Source: Termitomyces sp. T153
Lineage: Eukaryota > Basidiomycota > Agaricomycetes > Agaricales > Lyophyllaceae
Length of the DNA stretch: 64,000 bases
NCBI GenBank assembly: GCA_018296165.2
Contig: JACKQL020000160.1
Coordinates: forward strand, 1-64,000
Direction of reading: 5' to 3'
Shown: positions 1 through 12,430 of the stretch, one piece after another
Position numbering within the stretch: position 1 is the first letter of the stretch
Layout of the letters: each line of letters starts with the position of its first letter
The notes under the pieces: model-generated
Told to the model about the DNA's origin: nothing
The model's input: only the letters and a program-made list of their open reading frames with translations
Database searches by the model: none
Position numbers and translations under genes: made by a program

Positions 1-89
1 GCCGCGTTGTAAGCTGGTAAATTGTCTATCTATATATTACGAGCTACAGTCCGTGCCTTCAGCATGGGCCTGTAGCTCTTGCTTCATCC

Positions 90-390
90 CAGACCCAACC
101 TCACTTTGTTCAGTTAGGTCCTTGTATTTCAAACTCAATGCTAATGCATGAAAATGGAAGTATGTGCAAGACTGACAAGGTCTTGAGTGGGATACAAGTT
201 ACTGACGAGGACATTTCTGGGTTCTGTATCCACTGTCAGAGGTCGGTGAGAAAAGAGGACCGGATACGGGAGACGAACTGTATTGAACTGACCCAACCTC
301 ACTTTGTTTGGTTAGGTCTTTGTATTTCTAATTCAATGCTATGTCCCAGACCCAACCTCACTTTGTTCAGTTAGGTCCTTGTATTTTGTT
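90..390 (+). repeat. Three copies of a dispersed ~59-60 bp repeat
   Basis: Three copies of a unit containing CCCAACCTCACTTTGTT and GTTAGGTC start near 95, 292 and 351; the last two are tandem with a 59-base period. Related units occur at the other end of the window (63921-64000). The centre reads TTCAGTTAGG at 109-118 and 366-375 but TTTGGTTAGG at 307-316, the two possible deamination products of TTCGGTTAGG. The sequence between copies (about 180-280) still contains several CpGs. No coding capacity is seen. Confidence 0.8.
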
Positions 391-676
391 GACTAAGTGT
401 TGCTTTTCTCTTACAATTTAATACACTGAGATTTCATGTATGAGCCAATCATGTATCTATATTACATTATTAACAAAATACTACAATGTCCACTGGTATA
501 TGTTAGAGATGCTGAAAATTATAAAAGTCAGTACTAACCAAGCAATTATTTAAACTGTCACACTTACATTTGTAATCCATTAAGAATATCTATACTACAT
601 AGTCCAGCTATAGACATTAGGTGCTGAAGTTGATAGAAGTTAGCAATTTGTTGCTTGAATCCAACAAAAGTCACAC
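391..676. other. Non-coding stretch next to the Helitron 3' end, with a duplicated tail
   Basis: No gene is recognised. The 19-base sequence GTCACACTTACATTTGTAA occurs at 557-575 and again at 670-688, where it overlaps the end of the Helitron helicase frame. The similarity extends into the last codons of the helicase, so its tail was duplicated about 113 bases apart. A Helitron terminal hairpin with a CTRR end was not located with confidence. Confidence 0.4.
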
Positions 677-2161
677 TTACATTTGTAAACCATTCAGGAT
701 TTCCTGATAGACAATATTTGCAGTCTTTCTTGATGTGTTTTCTGGGTCCAAGATGACTTTGATATGATCTCCTGATGTGCACTATGAGAGTGCAACATAA
801 AGTTGGCCATTCAAAAAAACTCCTGATTGAAGGTCCAATTCAACATGCTTGACTGATTGACCCTGAGACTTGTTGATTGTCATAGCAAAGGCTAATTGAA
901 CTGGGAATTGTCTCCTGTGCAATGGAATTGGCAAATCTTCTTCTGAGACATCCATGTTGATTCTTGGAATCAAAACAATTGATCCTGCAAACTTGTCATC
1001 TCCACTGATGATCCTACATCTGAGAACTCTGGTGCTGATGTAAGTGACAATCATTCTTGTCCTATTGCAAAGTCCTTTGGTTGTATCCAGGTTCCTGAGC
1101 AGCATGACAGAAACACCAATCTTCAAAGCCAATTTAGCCAAGGGCAAACTGCTGGCTCTGAGAGAGTTGAGGTATTCCATTGGATATGATGCAAGACCAT
1201 TAGGATTCCCATCATCAAATATGACAGAGTCTGCACTCTGCAAGATTTTCTCTTCTCCTGCACATCTCTGCAAAACTTCAGAGTTGATATCCTCTACATC
1301 GGAGTTCTTGCCAGAAAGGATGGTATGGTCCAAGTAATACTGATCATCTTGATGGTGATCAATATGAGGATAAGTGGAAGAGATCAATCCAGTGATAGAA
1401 TTGTCATCACAGATCATAGTTTCTGGAAGTTGTACTGTTTCTCCAGGCCCAAGGTTTTTTCCAGCACCAACATCCCATAACCAAGCTGCATGAGCAATGT
1501 TATCAGGAGTCTGATTCAATCTCATGTTTTGAACCAAGTAGTGGACTTGAATCTGATCCCAAAATCTTCCCCTTTTGAGTGAAGCAGCAATCATCTGTTG
1601 CCTGAATCCTCATTGGATAACTGGGAGAGTTTGCCTAAAATCTCCTCCAAACACCACAGTCACTCCACCAAAAGGAACATCCTTCTCCAGGATGTCTCTG
1701 AACCCTCAATCCACAGAGTCAATGGCATTTTTGTGTTGCATTGGGACTTCATCCCAGATGACAACTTTGGTCTGGAGTAAGAGTTGAGATAACTGAGTTC
1801 CTCTTCTGATATTGGCAATGGATGTATTCAGAGCAGGAATGGGGATTTTGAACCTTGAATGTGCAGTTCTACCACCCTCTAGCAATAAGGCAGCAATCCC
1901 AGATGATGCTACACATAATGCCACATCTCCATTGGACTGAACAGCAGAAGCCAAAGTGTTGCAGACAAATGTTTTGCCACATCCACCTGCACTGTGAATG
2001 AATATCATCTTGCCCAAGTTATTGTCCACAGAGTCCATAACTTCATTGAAGGCCCCCAGTTGTTCACCATTAAATCTGGCCTTGTTTTCATCCACCCTTC
2101 TCTTCAACTCCTCAACATCATAATCTGTTTCTTCTTGCAAAAGCCTATTTCCTGAAATCAT
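677..2161 (-). pseudogene. Helitron PIF1-like helicase part
   Basis: This is the superfamily 1 helicase domain expected to unwind DNA during Helitron transposition. Walker A is seen as AGGCGKT (about 1972-1992) and Walker B as VIWDEVP (about 1741-1765). The C-terminal fragment (782-1594) contains the PIF1 signature around AMTINKSQGQS and ends in GQLYVALS. There a TAG (782-784) replaces the Arg that normally follows; the same frame then continues past the stop to a natural end at 677-679. The frame is also broken between 1594 and 1706. Upstream, 2290-2838 holds further Rep-helicase linker in other frames. It is non-functional as it stands. Confidence 0.85.
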
Positions 2162-2809
2162 TTAATCAGTATCAATGTCAACTCTCTATACAATGTCCAA
2201 CTTGCCTGGAATCACATTCCAAACTTGTTGGGGTTCTGGCAAGTTTGGAAAGTCTTGAAGAGTCTTGCTAAAATTCTCCAGGTTGTCATTGATCAGATGA
2301 AGGCCATAGTCATAAACATCTTCATTAGTAAAGACTCTGTCCCTGTACTGCTGGATATTCTCCAATCTGTGTCAAAGATCATCACAAATGGAGTGCCTGA
2401 ATTCATCCCATAGAGCTTCTGGAGTGGTAGGAGCACAATGAAATAGGATAGTGCAAAAGAGCTGTCTGAGAGCTGATCCTGATTGGATTGGAGCAGCTTC
2501 AGCAAGACACTGCCTCCATTCTGCATCATCTTCTAGAAGACCAAGGGCCTTGCATGCCTCCTTGTAAGTAGGATAGGTGTGGCCATTGACTGTCCTGAGA
2601 TCAGCCCATAATGTTGCATTGGTCACAATTGTCAGGAGCATCCTAAGGTAGAACCTTTCTCCCTGTTGAGGTGAAGCAAAGTACATCCTCCCAATAGCTG
2701 TACCTCTCTGCCTCTCCTTCCAGGTCCTTTTGGAAGCTTCATAGACAAACTTGGTTGGAAAGCTCTGATAAGTGGTGTTGTTATTAGGGAATCCGGCATT
2801 GGCTTCAAA

Positions 2810-4320
2810 CTAAGCAGTGAGAGCAGTCTTGTTTGCATTAGGCCTGGCAGCTACCATCTCCAAAGGCTCATTATCTTGAAAGTAGACTTCATGTTGGCCC
2901 TCCAAATGCACAGGTAATTGATATACAGGGGGATATTCTCCATGCATGTTGAATTCAAAGATGTGCCAGCAAGCCTCAGGTGCAGAGATGTATCTGGCAT
3001 CCAAGTGTTCCTTGATTTCATCCCTCTGGTCCATTTGCTCTCCAGCAATCTCCAAAGTTGTCCTATCATGGCCTTTGTAGATGTACTTGTGAATGTACTT
3101 GATGGCTTCCACTGAAGCACAGACCTCCACATTGATGTGACATTTGTACTTGGCTGAGAGATAAGGGTTATATGGAACAACATCTCGATTGTCATAACAA
3201 TGACCATTCTTATCAAAGAAGTGTCCATTGTCAGGTCTGGCATATTGAGGATAGCCATTATCTCCATACTGAGTAGCCTCTTGGAATTCCTTTGGGTATT
3301 TCTTGGAACATTTGCCATCTACCATGTACTTAGCATTGGGTTTGGCAGCTCTACATGGACCATGGACCATGTTGGTAGTAACAACCTAATAACAAAGATA
3401 AGTAACTGAATTCAGGATTCAAACAAAGCCAATACCTGATACAATTGAGGCTGAGCAACTGGATCTGGAATTTGGGCAGAGACAATGGAATCCACATCAG
3501 GTGCATCCTTGATCCTGTGATGGCAATGGAAAAAGATCAAGATGTGCATATGTGGAAGTCCTCTCTTTTGGAATTCAATGGTATGAACATAAGCCACACA
3601 GCTGCCAAAGAGACCTTCCTTGATCTCCTTCACCACAGCATTCTTCTTGAGTTCAAATACTCTGGCAACAATATCAGGTCAATCAGCAGCTATTTGCCTT
3701 TTCCCATTGACTGCAGGTTCCTTCAAGAGAGCTTCTTCAATTTCTGACCACTTTGGATTGGCAGTCATAGTCAAGAAGAGATTAGGTTTTCCAAAATTCC
3801 TGCAAATAGCCATAGAGTCTTGGAATAATTGCTGCATTTGTTGATCACTTCCAGTATGTGAGGATGGAAGGATAACACAATGGCTTTGTGGGGTGACTTG
3901 TTCATCTCCAGCAGAAGCATCCACTACTCCTTGATAGACTTCAGCCCTGATCTTCTTCTGATTGTGTTAAATCTAATTCAACTTGTTTTGTTCAGTGAAA
4001 GCCTAGGCATCCACAACATATTGTTGAAATAGCCTCCCACTCCAGAGTAATGGTGCATTGAATTCCAAAGTCCTTTGCTGCATCCTGTATGCATAATATG
4101 CTGTTTGGGTGACCTTTGCTGATCTTTGTTGATTCTGTGGTCCAAAATGAGAGCAAATGTTGGTGTGAAATCCAGGCTGTCCAGTGGGAAAGATGATGGT
4201 ATAATGCAATGGAGTGTAATATGGGTGCAAGTGACTGATCTGCTTCAATTGACCTCCATGCAAGTGCAAGACTATATTACAAATGTCCATTGTTTGGTCA
4301 TGTTGTATCAAAAAACACAC
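2810..4320 (-). pseudogene. Helitron N-terminal and HUH Rep endonuclease part
   Basis: In Helitrons the Rep part nicks and joins single-stranded DNA during rolling-circle transposition. The N-terminal fragment (4003-4320) ends in the Helitron_like_N hallmark GRLFQQYVVDA. The HUH metal-binding motif is visible as GLPHMHILIF (about 3530-3560), and the two-tyrosine active-site region as KYIHKYIYKG (about 3070-3105). A 50-nt intron is evident at 3386-3435: GTATTGG donor and TTATTAG acceptor on the minus strand, phase 0, joining ..LYQ to VVTTNMVHGPC. In-frame stops at 3679-3681 and between 3925 and 4003 break the frame at positions usually occupied by Arg or Trp. The two active-site motifs survive, but the gene cannot give a full protein. 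Confidence 0.85.
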
Positions 4321-4439
4321 AAGGCATGAAAAACAGTGTCCACTAAATCATGTTTGGCCTTTTTCACATGTACAGGCTATTTGGCATGTTTCACACATAG
4401 TCAAAAGATGGTATATATGTATTAAACCAGCAGAGGCAA

Positions 4440-5439
4440 ATGATGGCAGGGACAGGGCTGAGGAGGGGCAGGTGTTGGAGGGGAGGATGGGAAGGGTGGA
4501 GGAATGGGGAGGGCAGAGGAACAGGGAGTGGAAGTGGGGGGGTGCAGTGTGGCAGAGCAAGGATGAACAACTTGTATGCAAATGTCATGAGAGCTGAGAG
4601 AGAGGACATAGTGCACAGGGCAAATGAAAGGAGCAAACAGATCATCATTGACAATACATGAGAAGGCAAGTGGTGGAAGGAGCTCACAGAGCTGGAACTG
4701 ATCAAGAAGGCAAGAATTGTGAAGGACATGATGGGCATCCAGGGCCTGGACAGACTGAAGGTGGAGTTTCTTATGATATGCAAGTTGAAGAAAGGAGGGG
4801 TGCTGTATGAGCTAGGTTTAGCAGAGGCAGTGGACTGGCTGATGAGAGCAGAGGTGAGGGCTGTTTTTTTACAGAAGTTTGGGGCAGAAGCAGCCATCAA
4901 GGACAGGGTACACAGTGTATTTGTGGAATTTGGGAGACACACTGGCAGAGAGACTACACAACATCAAGAATGGGAATGGCCTGCACTCTGGTGAATTGGT
5001 GTACACAAAATGGGCAAGGCCCCCCCACACAAGATATGTGAAGCAGAGGGTAGCTCACCTGGTTCTGTCTTGCACCTCAGACAGTGGAGCAAATCACATC
5101 ATCTGGTTTGGACTGGCCATAGAGGGGAAGAGGGTGCTGGTGAGAAAGCTGGACCTAGAACTGAAGTGGTGCCTCAAGTGTCAGAGGTATAGTAAAGGCC
5201 ACCTTGCTAGTGAGTGCAAGCAAGATAAGGACACCTGCATAATTTGTGTGAAGGAACATAATACAAAAGAATGCAAGGAGACTGACCCCACTAAATTCTT
5301 GTGCATCAGCTGCAAGGCAAGAGGCATCAGACATGATCACCCATCATTGGCAAGGTTGTACCCAGCCTTTGTGGAAGTGAAGAATCATTTGGCAAGCAGA
5401 ACACTGGAGATGAGATACAAGTACTTCCTGACCAACTAG
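4440..5439 (+). pseudogene. LINE ORF1, gag-like protein with zinc knuckles
   Basis: The protein would bind element RNA and form the ribonucleoprotein particle. A nearly continuous frame runs from 4440 through a TGA at 4659-4661, in a position likely once CGA, to a frameshift near 4931; it then continues in the next frame to 5439. The C-terminal third holds a row of Cys/His clusters: CLKCQRYSKGHLASEC (5170-5217), then CIICVKEHNTKEC, then CISCKARG with following His residues. Such a row is typical of LINE ORF1 proteins, although the first knuckle has two extra residues compared with the usual CX2CX4HX4C. The start is uncertain because nothing upstream fixes it. Confidence 0.75.
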
Positions 5440-5888
5440 CCATGGACATGGAACAGGGTAGGAGGAGAAGAACAGGTTGTGATAATGGGGGGTGCAGTAG
5501 GGGGTTTGGCAATGAGAGGCAAAGGACAAGGGAGGCTGGTGGGAGGGCAGCAAGGCCAGGAGGGAGGAATGAGACTAGAGGCAGAGAGGGCAGGGATGGA
5601 GGAGAGAAGTAGGGGTGGTGACATGCCAGGAGGTATGCAAACCACTCTTGACTGTTACAGAGGAACAGAGGGACTGCCATGGACCTAGATGGGACAGAAG
5701 GGCTATTGTAGGAAGAAGAGAGAGTTCAGCTGGAATAAGGAGATAGATGCCTTACTGGGGTCGCTAGATGCAGTGAAGAAGAAGGCTGAGCAGTTATCCC
5801 AACAGTTCTTCCAATGAATGGGGAGACTGAAGAGGGGCAGACAGGGGACAGCAGAGCATGAGGGGTGCTCAAGATCTAGCAGTTGAAC
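5440..5888 (+). other. Gap between LINE ORF1 and ORF2
   Basis: This G/A-rich, CpG-poor stretch lies between the ORF1 zinc knuckles and the ORF2 endonuclease. In LINEs this position is the end of ORF1 or a short inter-ORF spacer. Short reading frames in both directions are low-complexity (Gly/Arg-rich on plus, Pro/Ser/Leu-rich on minus) and look like composition artefacts. No separate gene is supported. Confidence 0.5.
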
Positions 5889-8800
5889 ATGAATAAATTG
5901 CTAACCACCCAGCATGCAGCACTGTTTGCATTAAACAAGGATATTGACATTATTTGTATCCAGGAGCTGTACTTTGACTTCAACAAGAAATATTGAGAGC
6001 AACCCAGCTGTGGAGGCTGGTATACTCAGAAGGTCATGACAAGAGGGGAGTGGAAAAGACAAGAGCCCTAACACTTCTAAGCAGGAGGTTGGCAACGAAT
6101 ACATGGAAGAGGGTGGAAGTAGACAGCACAGATGTGGTGGGCATAAGCATTGAGACAAGGGAAAGGACAGTGAGAATCTTCAATGTCTATAATAACAAGG
6201 AACATGTGCACAGCATGCAGGCATTGGACTCTTACCTGAGAAGTGATGAGGGACAAAGGAAGAGGGGTAGAAACATGGCAGACCTATGGATAGGTGACTT
6301 CAATCAGCATCATCCCAAGTGGGACAACTCTCAAAACAGCCATTTCTTTACAAGGGGCAACATTAATGTGGTGGAAGAGCTGATTGCCATGTTAGTGCAG
6401 TACAGGATGACAATGGTGCTACAGCCAGGGGTCCCAATGCTGGAGTCTATGAGCATGAAGAACCTCACTAGGCCAGACAATGTGTTTGCTGCTCACAGTT
6501 TGATCAAGCAAGTGACTAGGTGTGAGGTACTATAGAGCAAGACACCACCAAGTACAGACCACTTTTCAATCATCATGTTGCTGGATCTGTTGACAGAAGG
6601 GAATGAGGAGGAGGAAGGATAGAAGTTCAGAAAGGTGGACTGGGATGAGTTCAGGGAGAAGCTGGGGAGGCAGCTAGAGGGCATGGACATAGGATAGATA
6701 AAGAGGAAGGAGGATGTGGAGGGGAGGCTAGATCAGGTGATGGAGGCACTGCAGAAGATGGTGGAATGGGTAGTGCTGGTACGGAGGAGCACAAAGTATG
6801 CAAAGAGGTGGTGGAATGAGGACCTGTCAAAGATGAAGTGCAGAGCACAGGTGCTGGGGAGGGAATTAAACTGGGTATTACACATTGAAGGTCACTAAGC
6901 CCACAAGGAGTTCCAGAGGGCCAGGAATGACTACAGCTAGGCTATCAAGAGAGTCAAAAGGGAGCACTGAGAGGAGTGGTTGTCATCAGTTACTGCAAAG
7001 ATAATATGGGACACCAAAAAGTTTGTGACTACAGTGCCATTGGATGGGGGAAGAACAAGAATGCCAGCACTGAAGGAGAAGAGGGGGAGCACAAAGAAGG
7101 AAGTGGTGGAGCATGAGGAGAAAGCAAAGATGTTTCACAACACTTTCTTCTACAAAACAGCAGAGGTGGTGGTGGAGGAAATAGATGGGAGGGTAGGGTC
7201 CTAGGATCCAGCCTTTGAATGGGGACCCATAACAGACAAGGAGATTCACATGGCAATAGCAAAGTTGAAACCTCACAAGGTGCCAGGCCTCAGCAGGATC
7301 CTAAACATCATCCTGAAGAAAACAAGGGACTTGATCATTCCCTATCTTGATCCCATCTTTAGAGTGACTTTTGAGCTAAAAGTGTACTCAGCAAGATGGA
7401 AAATGTTCAAAACAGTGGTTCTCAGGAAACCAGAAAGGTATGACTACAGCAATCCAAATTCTTATAGGCTGATAGCACTGCTGGACATGGTGGCAAAGGT
7501 GCTCTCATCCTGTGTCAAAACTAACCTGGCATACAATGTAGAAAAGGCAAACATGTTGCTCAAGCTCCAGTTTGGAGGGAGGACAGGAAGATTGACAACT
7601 GACTTAATACACATGCTGACAACTTTTATAAAGGATGCCTGGAGGAGGGGGAAGGAAGTAGTGGCAGTTTTCATGGATGTGAAGAGGGTGTTCCCCAACA
7701 TGGTTCCAAGGGTACTGGCTAAGGACATGAGGGAGAGAGGAGTGCTGGATGAGGTAGTGGAGTGGTTTGAGCAGAAGTTGGAGAGGAGGATGATGGTGAT
7801 TGCTTTTGACAATTACACTTCAGGGACCATCCCAGTTGAGAGTGGACTTGATCAGGATTGCAACATGTCAGAAATCTGTTATAACTTCTACAATGCAGGG
7901 TAGATTGAGAGGGCAAGAGGAAAGGAAAGGGAGTTGACAGGGTCATTTGCAGACAATGCATATGTGGCTGCAGAGGGGGACACCATGGCAGAGGCAGTGA
8001 GGAAAGTCAAAGACATGATGGGATGGAGGGGGGGTGCAGGGAAGTGGGCTAAGACACATCACTCAATCTATAGGATAAAAAAATTTGTGGGGATGGGGTT
8101 CACAAGGTGGCAGGACAAGGACAGGTGGAGGAGGAATAGGACTAACCCAGTGGCAAGGCCAACAATCACCATAGAGGGGATGCAGATCAAGATGGAGACC
8201 TCCCACAAGTCCTTGGGGGTCATCTTGGACCAAGAGCTCTGGTTCAAGGAACACATGGCATATGTGCAGAGGAAGGAGACTGCAATAGCAGCACAAGCAC
8301 AGTGGCTAGCCAGGACCAATGGTGGAGTGAGGGGGATGTTCATGAAGAAGATGTATGAGGCAGTAGTGGTACTGAGCATGACATATGCTACAGATGTGTG
8401 GTGCATAACAGATGTGGAGGTGGGGGAGAAGATGGCAAAGGGATCAAGGAAGTTCATGGAGAAACTGCAGAGGGTGCAGAGAATAGCAGCACTGCAGATG
8501 TTGGGAGTGCTGAGGACAACTCCCACAGATATGTTGGAAGCACACATGGGTCTACTGCCTATTGGCACAAGGATCAAGAAGATATGTGTCACAGCAGTGG
8601 CAATAATAGCATTGATGCCAGATACACACCCACTGTACAAACAGGCAAGAAGAGCAGCAGCCTTTGTCAAGAGACACAGAGCACTGCTTCACTATATTAT
8701 GAAGGCACTAGGTCAACACCCATGCAACTTGGAGACAATTGCAATTGTCAGGCATCCCCTAGACTGGCAATGCCTGGTGAAGGTGAGAAAGGGGGAACAA

Positions 8801-9809
8801 GGTAGATGTCAGGATATATTCAGATGGGTTGGGGCATGAAAGAAGAATAGGAGTAGCAGCAGTGCTGTATAGGAGGTTTTGGAGAGAGGTCAAGGTCCTG
8901 CAGAAGTGTCTGGGGTCAGATAAGGAGCATATAGTGTTTGAGGGAGAGTGTGTGGGACAGATGCTAGGGCTGGAGCTGCTGAAGAGGGAGGTGAGAGAAA
9001 GGGGGAAGATAAAGAATGCAACATTAGGCATGAACAACCAGGCAGGAATGAAGGCCCTGGGGGCAATGAAATGAGGAACAGCAAGATACTTGGTGGATGA
9101 GGTCTTAGAGGGACTCCAAAGGGTATGGGAAATAGATGCACATGTAGAGATTGAGGTGTACTGGACACTGGAACATGAGGGCATACCTGGCAACAAAAGG
9201 GCAGACAAGGAAGTGAAAAAGGCAGTGGGGGGGGGACAAAACCAAGACCAAGGGACTGCACATCCTGAGGAAACCCCTAAAAATCTCTAAAGCAGTAGTC
9301 CTGGCATGTCACAAGAAAAGATGGCAGGAAGAGGTGGAACAGCAAATCAGAGAGTCACCTAGATTTAAGAGGCTCTGAGCCATTGACCCAGCAGCACCAA
9401 AGATGAAGCCAATCATACAGACTATGGAAACAATGCCAAGGAGACATGCATCCATCCTAGTACAGCTCCAAATGGACACTGCCCCCTCAATCACTACCTA
9501 CACCACTTCAACAGGAAGGACTTGCCCTTGTGTGACACATGCCATCAAGCACCAGAGATGGTGGCACACTACTTACTGGAATGCCATGTATATGACAGGT
9601 TCCACTACAAAATGCACAGAACCACAGGCATGAGGCCAGAGGCAATGAGCAAGCTGCTCACTGAGGAGGATGCAATCAGAGTTCTATTCAGATACATAAA
9701 CTGCACACATTGATTTGAGAGACCTTATGGAGACCTGTACATAACCAAGCCCACTAGGACAAGGAAGCTGCCAAAGGCATCTAGCAAGAAGAGGCGCAGC
9801 AGGAAATAA
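5889..9809 (+). pseudogene. LINE ORF2: endonuclease, reverse transcriptase, RNase H
   Basis: Domains in order: endonuclease/exonuclease/phosphatase domain (start ATG 5889 with DIICIQE, later GDFNQHHPKWD near 6295-6330); reverse transcriptase at about 7210-8100 (motif A as FMDVKRVFPN, motif B as GLDQDCNMS); RNase H with HVEIEVYWTLEHEGIPGNKRAD near 9135-9215; and an HHCC-type finger CDTCHQAPEMVAHYLLEC from 9531. The catalytic motif C reads FADN (7949-7957) instead of FADD. Asn is encoded by AAT directly after GAC, so the expected GACGAT lost its CpG. A TAG at 7901-7903 and a TGA near 9714, replacing an expected Arg, interrupt the frame, and a frameshift lies near 5990. The in-frame end is TAA 9807-9809. 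The element is dead. Confidence 0.87.
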
Positions 9810-11439
9810 AGGGCAAAGAGGAGCCCTTAACTGCCTACTAATCTCATTAATATAGAATAAAATGTCTCAAAAAGAGGCAGAATACAGTACAAAGCCCAAT
9901 TCCAGGTGCAATCCTTGGTAGAGACAAAGTGCATGTTACAGTAGAGAAAGTATGTAGGCAGCCACATGTAGAACCCAATATAGGATCAAATCAAACTATG
10001 ATATAAGTATATGCAACCCTCCAGCCCTCTACCTTTTTTGTGCTCTTCTAACCCAACTTTGTTCATTCTAGAAATGTCTAGAAATGAAAAATATGTCAAT
10101 GGTACCAGGCTTTTTATTACAAACTGCACCATGACCATTGCACTCTCAACTAAATTGATTCAATCAAAATTTGTTCATTTATAGGGATACTCATTTTTTA
10201 CATGGCTGAATAAGTGGGTAGGGCTAGAAGTCATGAATAGTGGTGTTTCAATATGTGAGTTTGTATGCATCAAAAATATCACCATTGCCAAGTGCATAAT
10301 TGACCTGTACAATGTCTGTTGGAGTGTAAGGAGAGACTTGGGAGCAACACACCTTTGCTTTTGACAGCCATGCTCTGGGCATCTTTAAGCTTCTCTCAAT
10401 ACCCCTTGACATCCATTTACCTGGACTGCTCTGGCATTGTAGACAGGCAACCTTACCACAGAAGCAGCACCACCCTATTATCTGGGACCTGGCCTCATCA
10501 AGATGTAGTTTACCTGGGTGACAGCTGCCCTGATAGTCAGGAACATGTGTTACACTAGAAATTGATTTTGCAACAGCAGTAATGAGTAGGTGTAGATTGG
10601 TTGCACTATGTAGATATTGGATGTTGTGTCTGACATAATATCACTCATGAAGGTTTTTGGCAAAATGCCAGCTTGAGCCAGACCATTTCAGAAATTGAGA
10701 TTATTATTAGATAGCCCAGGACCTGTTTTCACTGGGAACAGTAAGCCTGGATATCAGCAGCACATGTATAAAGATACTACTGGCCATGATCATCATAGTT
10801 ATGGAAATAATGCCATAGCATGTAAGAAGTGCTTCATATACATCAATAGTATACAGGTTTGCCATTTGTGGCTTTCCATATATGCCTCTGGAGTTTGACA
10901 GACTCTTCATGTAAATGAAAAATGCCTATCTTTCTAGGTGGGGCCACAGTGTAGGATATATGTTGCTTGTTGAATTTTTGCAACTGACCAAATACATAGA
11001 TGGAGCAGTGCAGGACCACACAATGTTGCTTGTAATTTGATCTGCAGCATCAGCAATTAGACAGCCTGGTTCATACTGAAAAGGACAGGGACCAACTCAT
11101 TTATTTGATTGTTCCATTATCCAGAGGAGATATGCAGAGGAGGGGTACAATGGAGTAGTGATCTCCATTGTGCATCTGCTATTGCACTCCAGCAGACACC
11201 AACAATGGGGGATTTGAGTTTGCACTACAAACAACCATTCAAACCTCCAAGCTTGCAAAATCCACCATCTCTTATTGGCACATCTTCAGTTCTCCACTAC
11301 CAATGATCTGTGTTCTTATCTTTACAATTACAGATCTCCCTGGATCATTGACATCAATTTTTGTTGGCTGGCATGCATCCCATACAACACCATCAGCATA
11401 TTTCATCAAGACAAGTGGTATCCTCCCTCTATACATGAT
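9810..11439. other. Region without a recognised gene
   Basis: After the LINE tail the sequence is CpG-poor and broken by stops in every frame. Fragments that look faintly coding (around 10319-10558 on plus and 10707-11100 on minus) have no motif I recognise and no consistent frame. They may be remains of a further decayed gene or element. No LTR, terminal repeat or RNA gene was seen. Confidence 0.35.
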
Positions 11440-12430
11440 TGTCAGGTTCCACTAACCATGGGGGCTCAGATCCACTGAGTGAGTCCTTACTAGGCAGACA
11501 TGATGTCCTGCACATATAACCTGTGTTCTGGTGGGTTCTGGATGTTAGAGTAAGTTTGGAACAGTCTGGGGAGGGTTAAGGGCTAGGTATGGTAAGGGGC
11601 AAGCATGGGGGTGTCAGGTACAAAGTCTGGGGGAAGATACTTGTAAGGCAGGGCTACTTAGGTCCTATGAGCAACAAGAGCAGACAGGGGTTGATGGGCA
11701 ATTAGGTATGGTTGATGGGTTCTGGAACCAAGCATAGAGTGAGGTCCAGGGTTAGATAGAAGGTACAGAGTTACAATGATAAGAACAGTGATCAAAACAG
11801 AAATAGAGTTAAGGGAAACCAGGCACATGCAAGAGAAAACTGAGATGAATGAGATGAGACAGAGTCAAGGCAAGATAGAGATGAGAACAAAATGAAATCG
11901 GAGATGATAAGAGACAGATACTGGAACAACAAGACAGAAACCAAAGACAAGATGGAAACAGGGTACAATCATAAGTAATATCAAGACTACCATAGCTGAT
12001 ATTACTCTATGACTTAAATACTGGCTACTGGACCTCCTCCAGGGACCATGAGTCTGGCAGTGGGGCTTGTTGGAGCTGCACAGGTTTGACAGGTGTTAGT
12101 TCTGATCTGGTGGCAGACTGGTGATACATTGATGTGGATGTGGGCTATGTAGTGGGTGTCAGAATGTTCTGATCTGACCAGGTAAGCCATGGTGACAAAT
12201 CAGTGTGGGTCAGGGCAAGTGTCAGAGATATCCAGGAGCTTGGTGGAGTCAAGGGAGTGATGAGGCCTGCTGAGGAGCTGCTGGGGTTTGCCAGGGAAGC
12301 ATTGGAGTTTGCTGGGGCAGGCACTGGAGTTGGGCAGAAATTGGGGTAGGTTGAGGGAGTGTTGGTGGGTGCTCTGGGCTGCTGGGGTTATTTGGAGGGA
12401 GGTTCAATGGTCTGGGGATCAGTCATGACA
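11440..12430 (-). repeat. Solo LTR of the B/C/E Ty3/gypsy family
   Basis: Read on the minus strand it starts TGTCATGAC and ends CCTGACA, the same termini as the LTRs at 30865, 40901, 45555 and 48333. It contains the conserved AGTCTTGATATTA box (11976-11988) at the predicted RNA start. The TATA region is degraded. Neither a primer site on its low side nor a purine tract on its high side is present, so it stands alone. The flanking five bases do not match, so no target duplication can be shown. Confidence 0.75.

Larger units (their letters stand above)
677..4320 (-). mobile_element. Decayed autonomous Helitron (RepHel coding region)
   Basis: On the minus strand the fragments read, in order, a Helitron-like N domain, a HUH Rep endonuclease and a PIF1-type helicase, the organisation of an autonomous rolling-circle Helitron. 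The frame is broken by many stops and some shifts. Several stops sit where Helitron proteins normally have Arg (for example 3679-3681, TGA from an expected CGA). Internal CpG is nearly absent. Element termini were not identified, so the span given is only the coding part. Confidence 0.88.
4440..9809 (+). mobile_element. Decayed Tad-like LINE (non-LTR retrotransposon)
   Basis: Two consecutive plus-strand coding regions have the layout of fungal Tad-clade LINEs: a gag-like ORF1 with Cys-rich knuckles, then an ORF2 with apurinic-type endonuclease, reverse transcriptase, RNase H and a terminal zinc finger. A short AT-rich tail with AATAAAATG follows ORF2 (around 9855). Both frames are broken by stops and shifts, and CpG is nearly absent. 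No clear poly(A) tail or target-site duplication was found, so the true ends are unknown. Confidence 0.88.

Noticed and set aside
621..782. Separate small gene after the Helitron helicase
   Set aside because: The helicase's own frame continues through the TAG at 782-784 with family-like sequence to 677, so the other-frame peptide is a shadow.
4348..9261. Long Pro/Ser/Leu-rich minus-strand reading frames across the LINE
   Set aside because: They mirror the purine-rich LINE coding strand, have no domains, and the plus strand carries the recognisable proteins.
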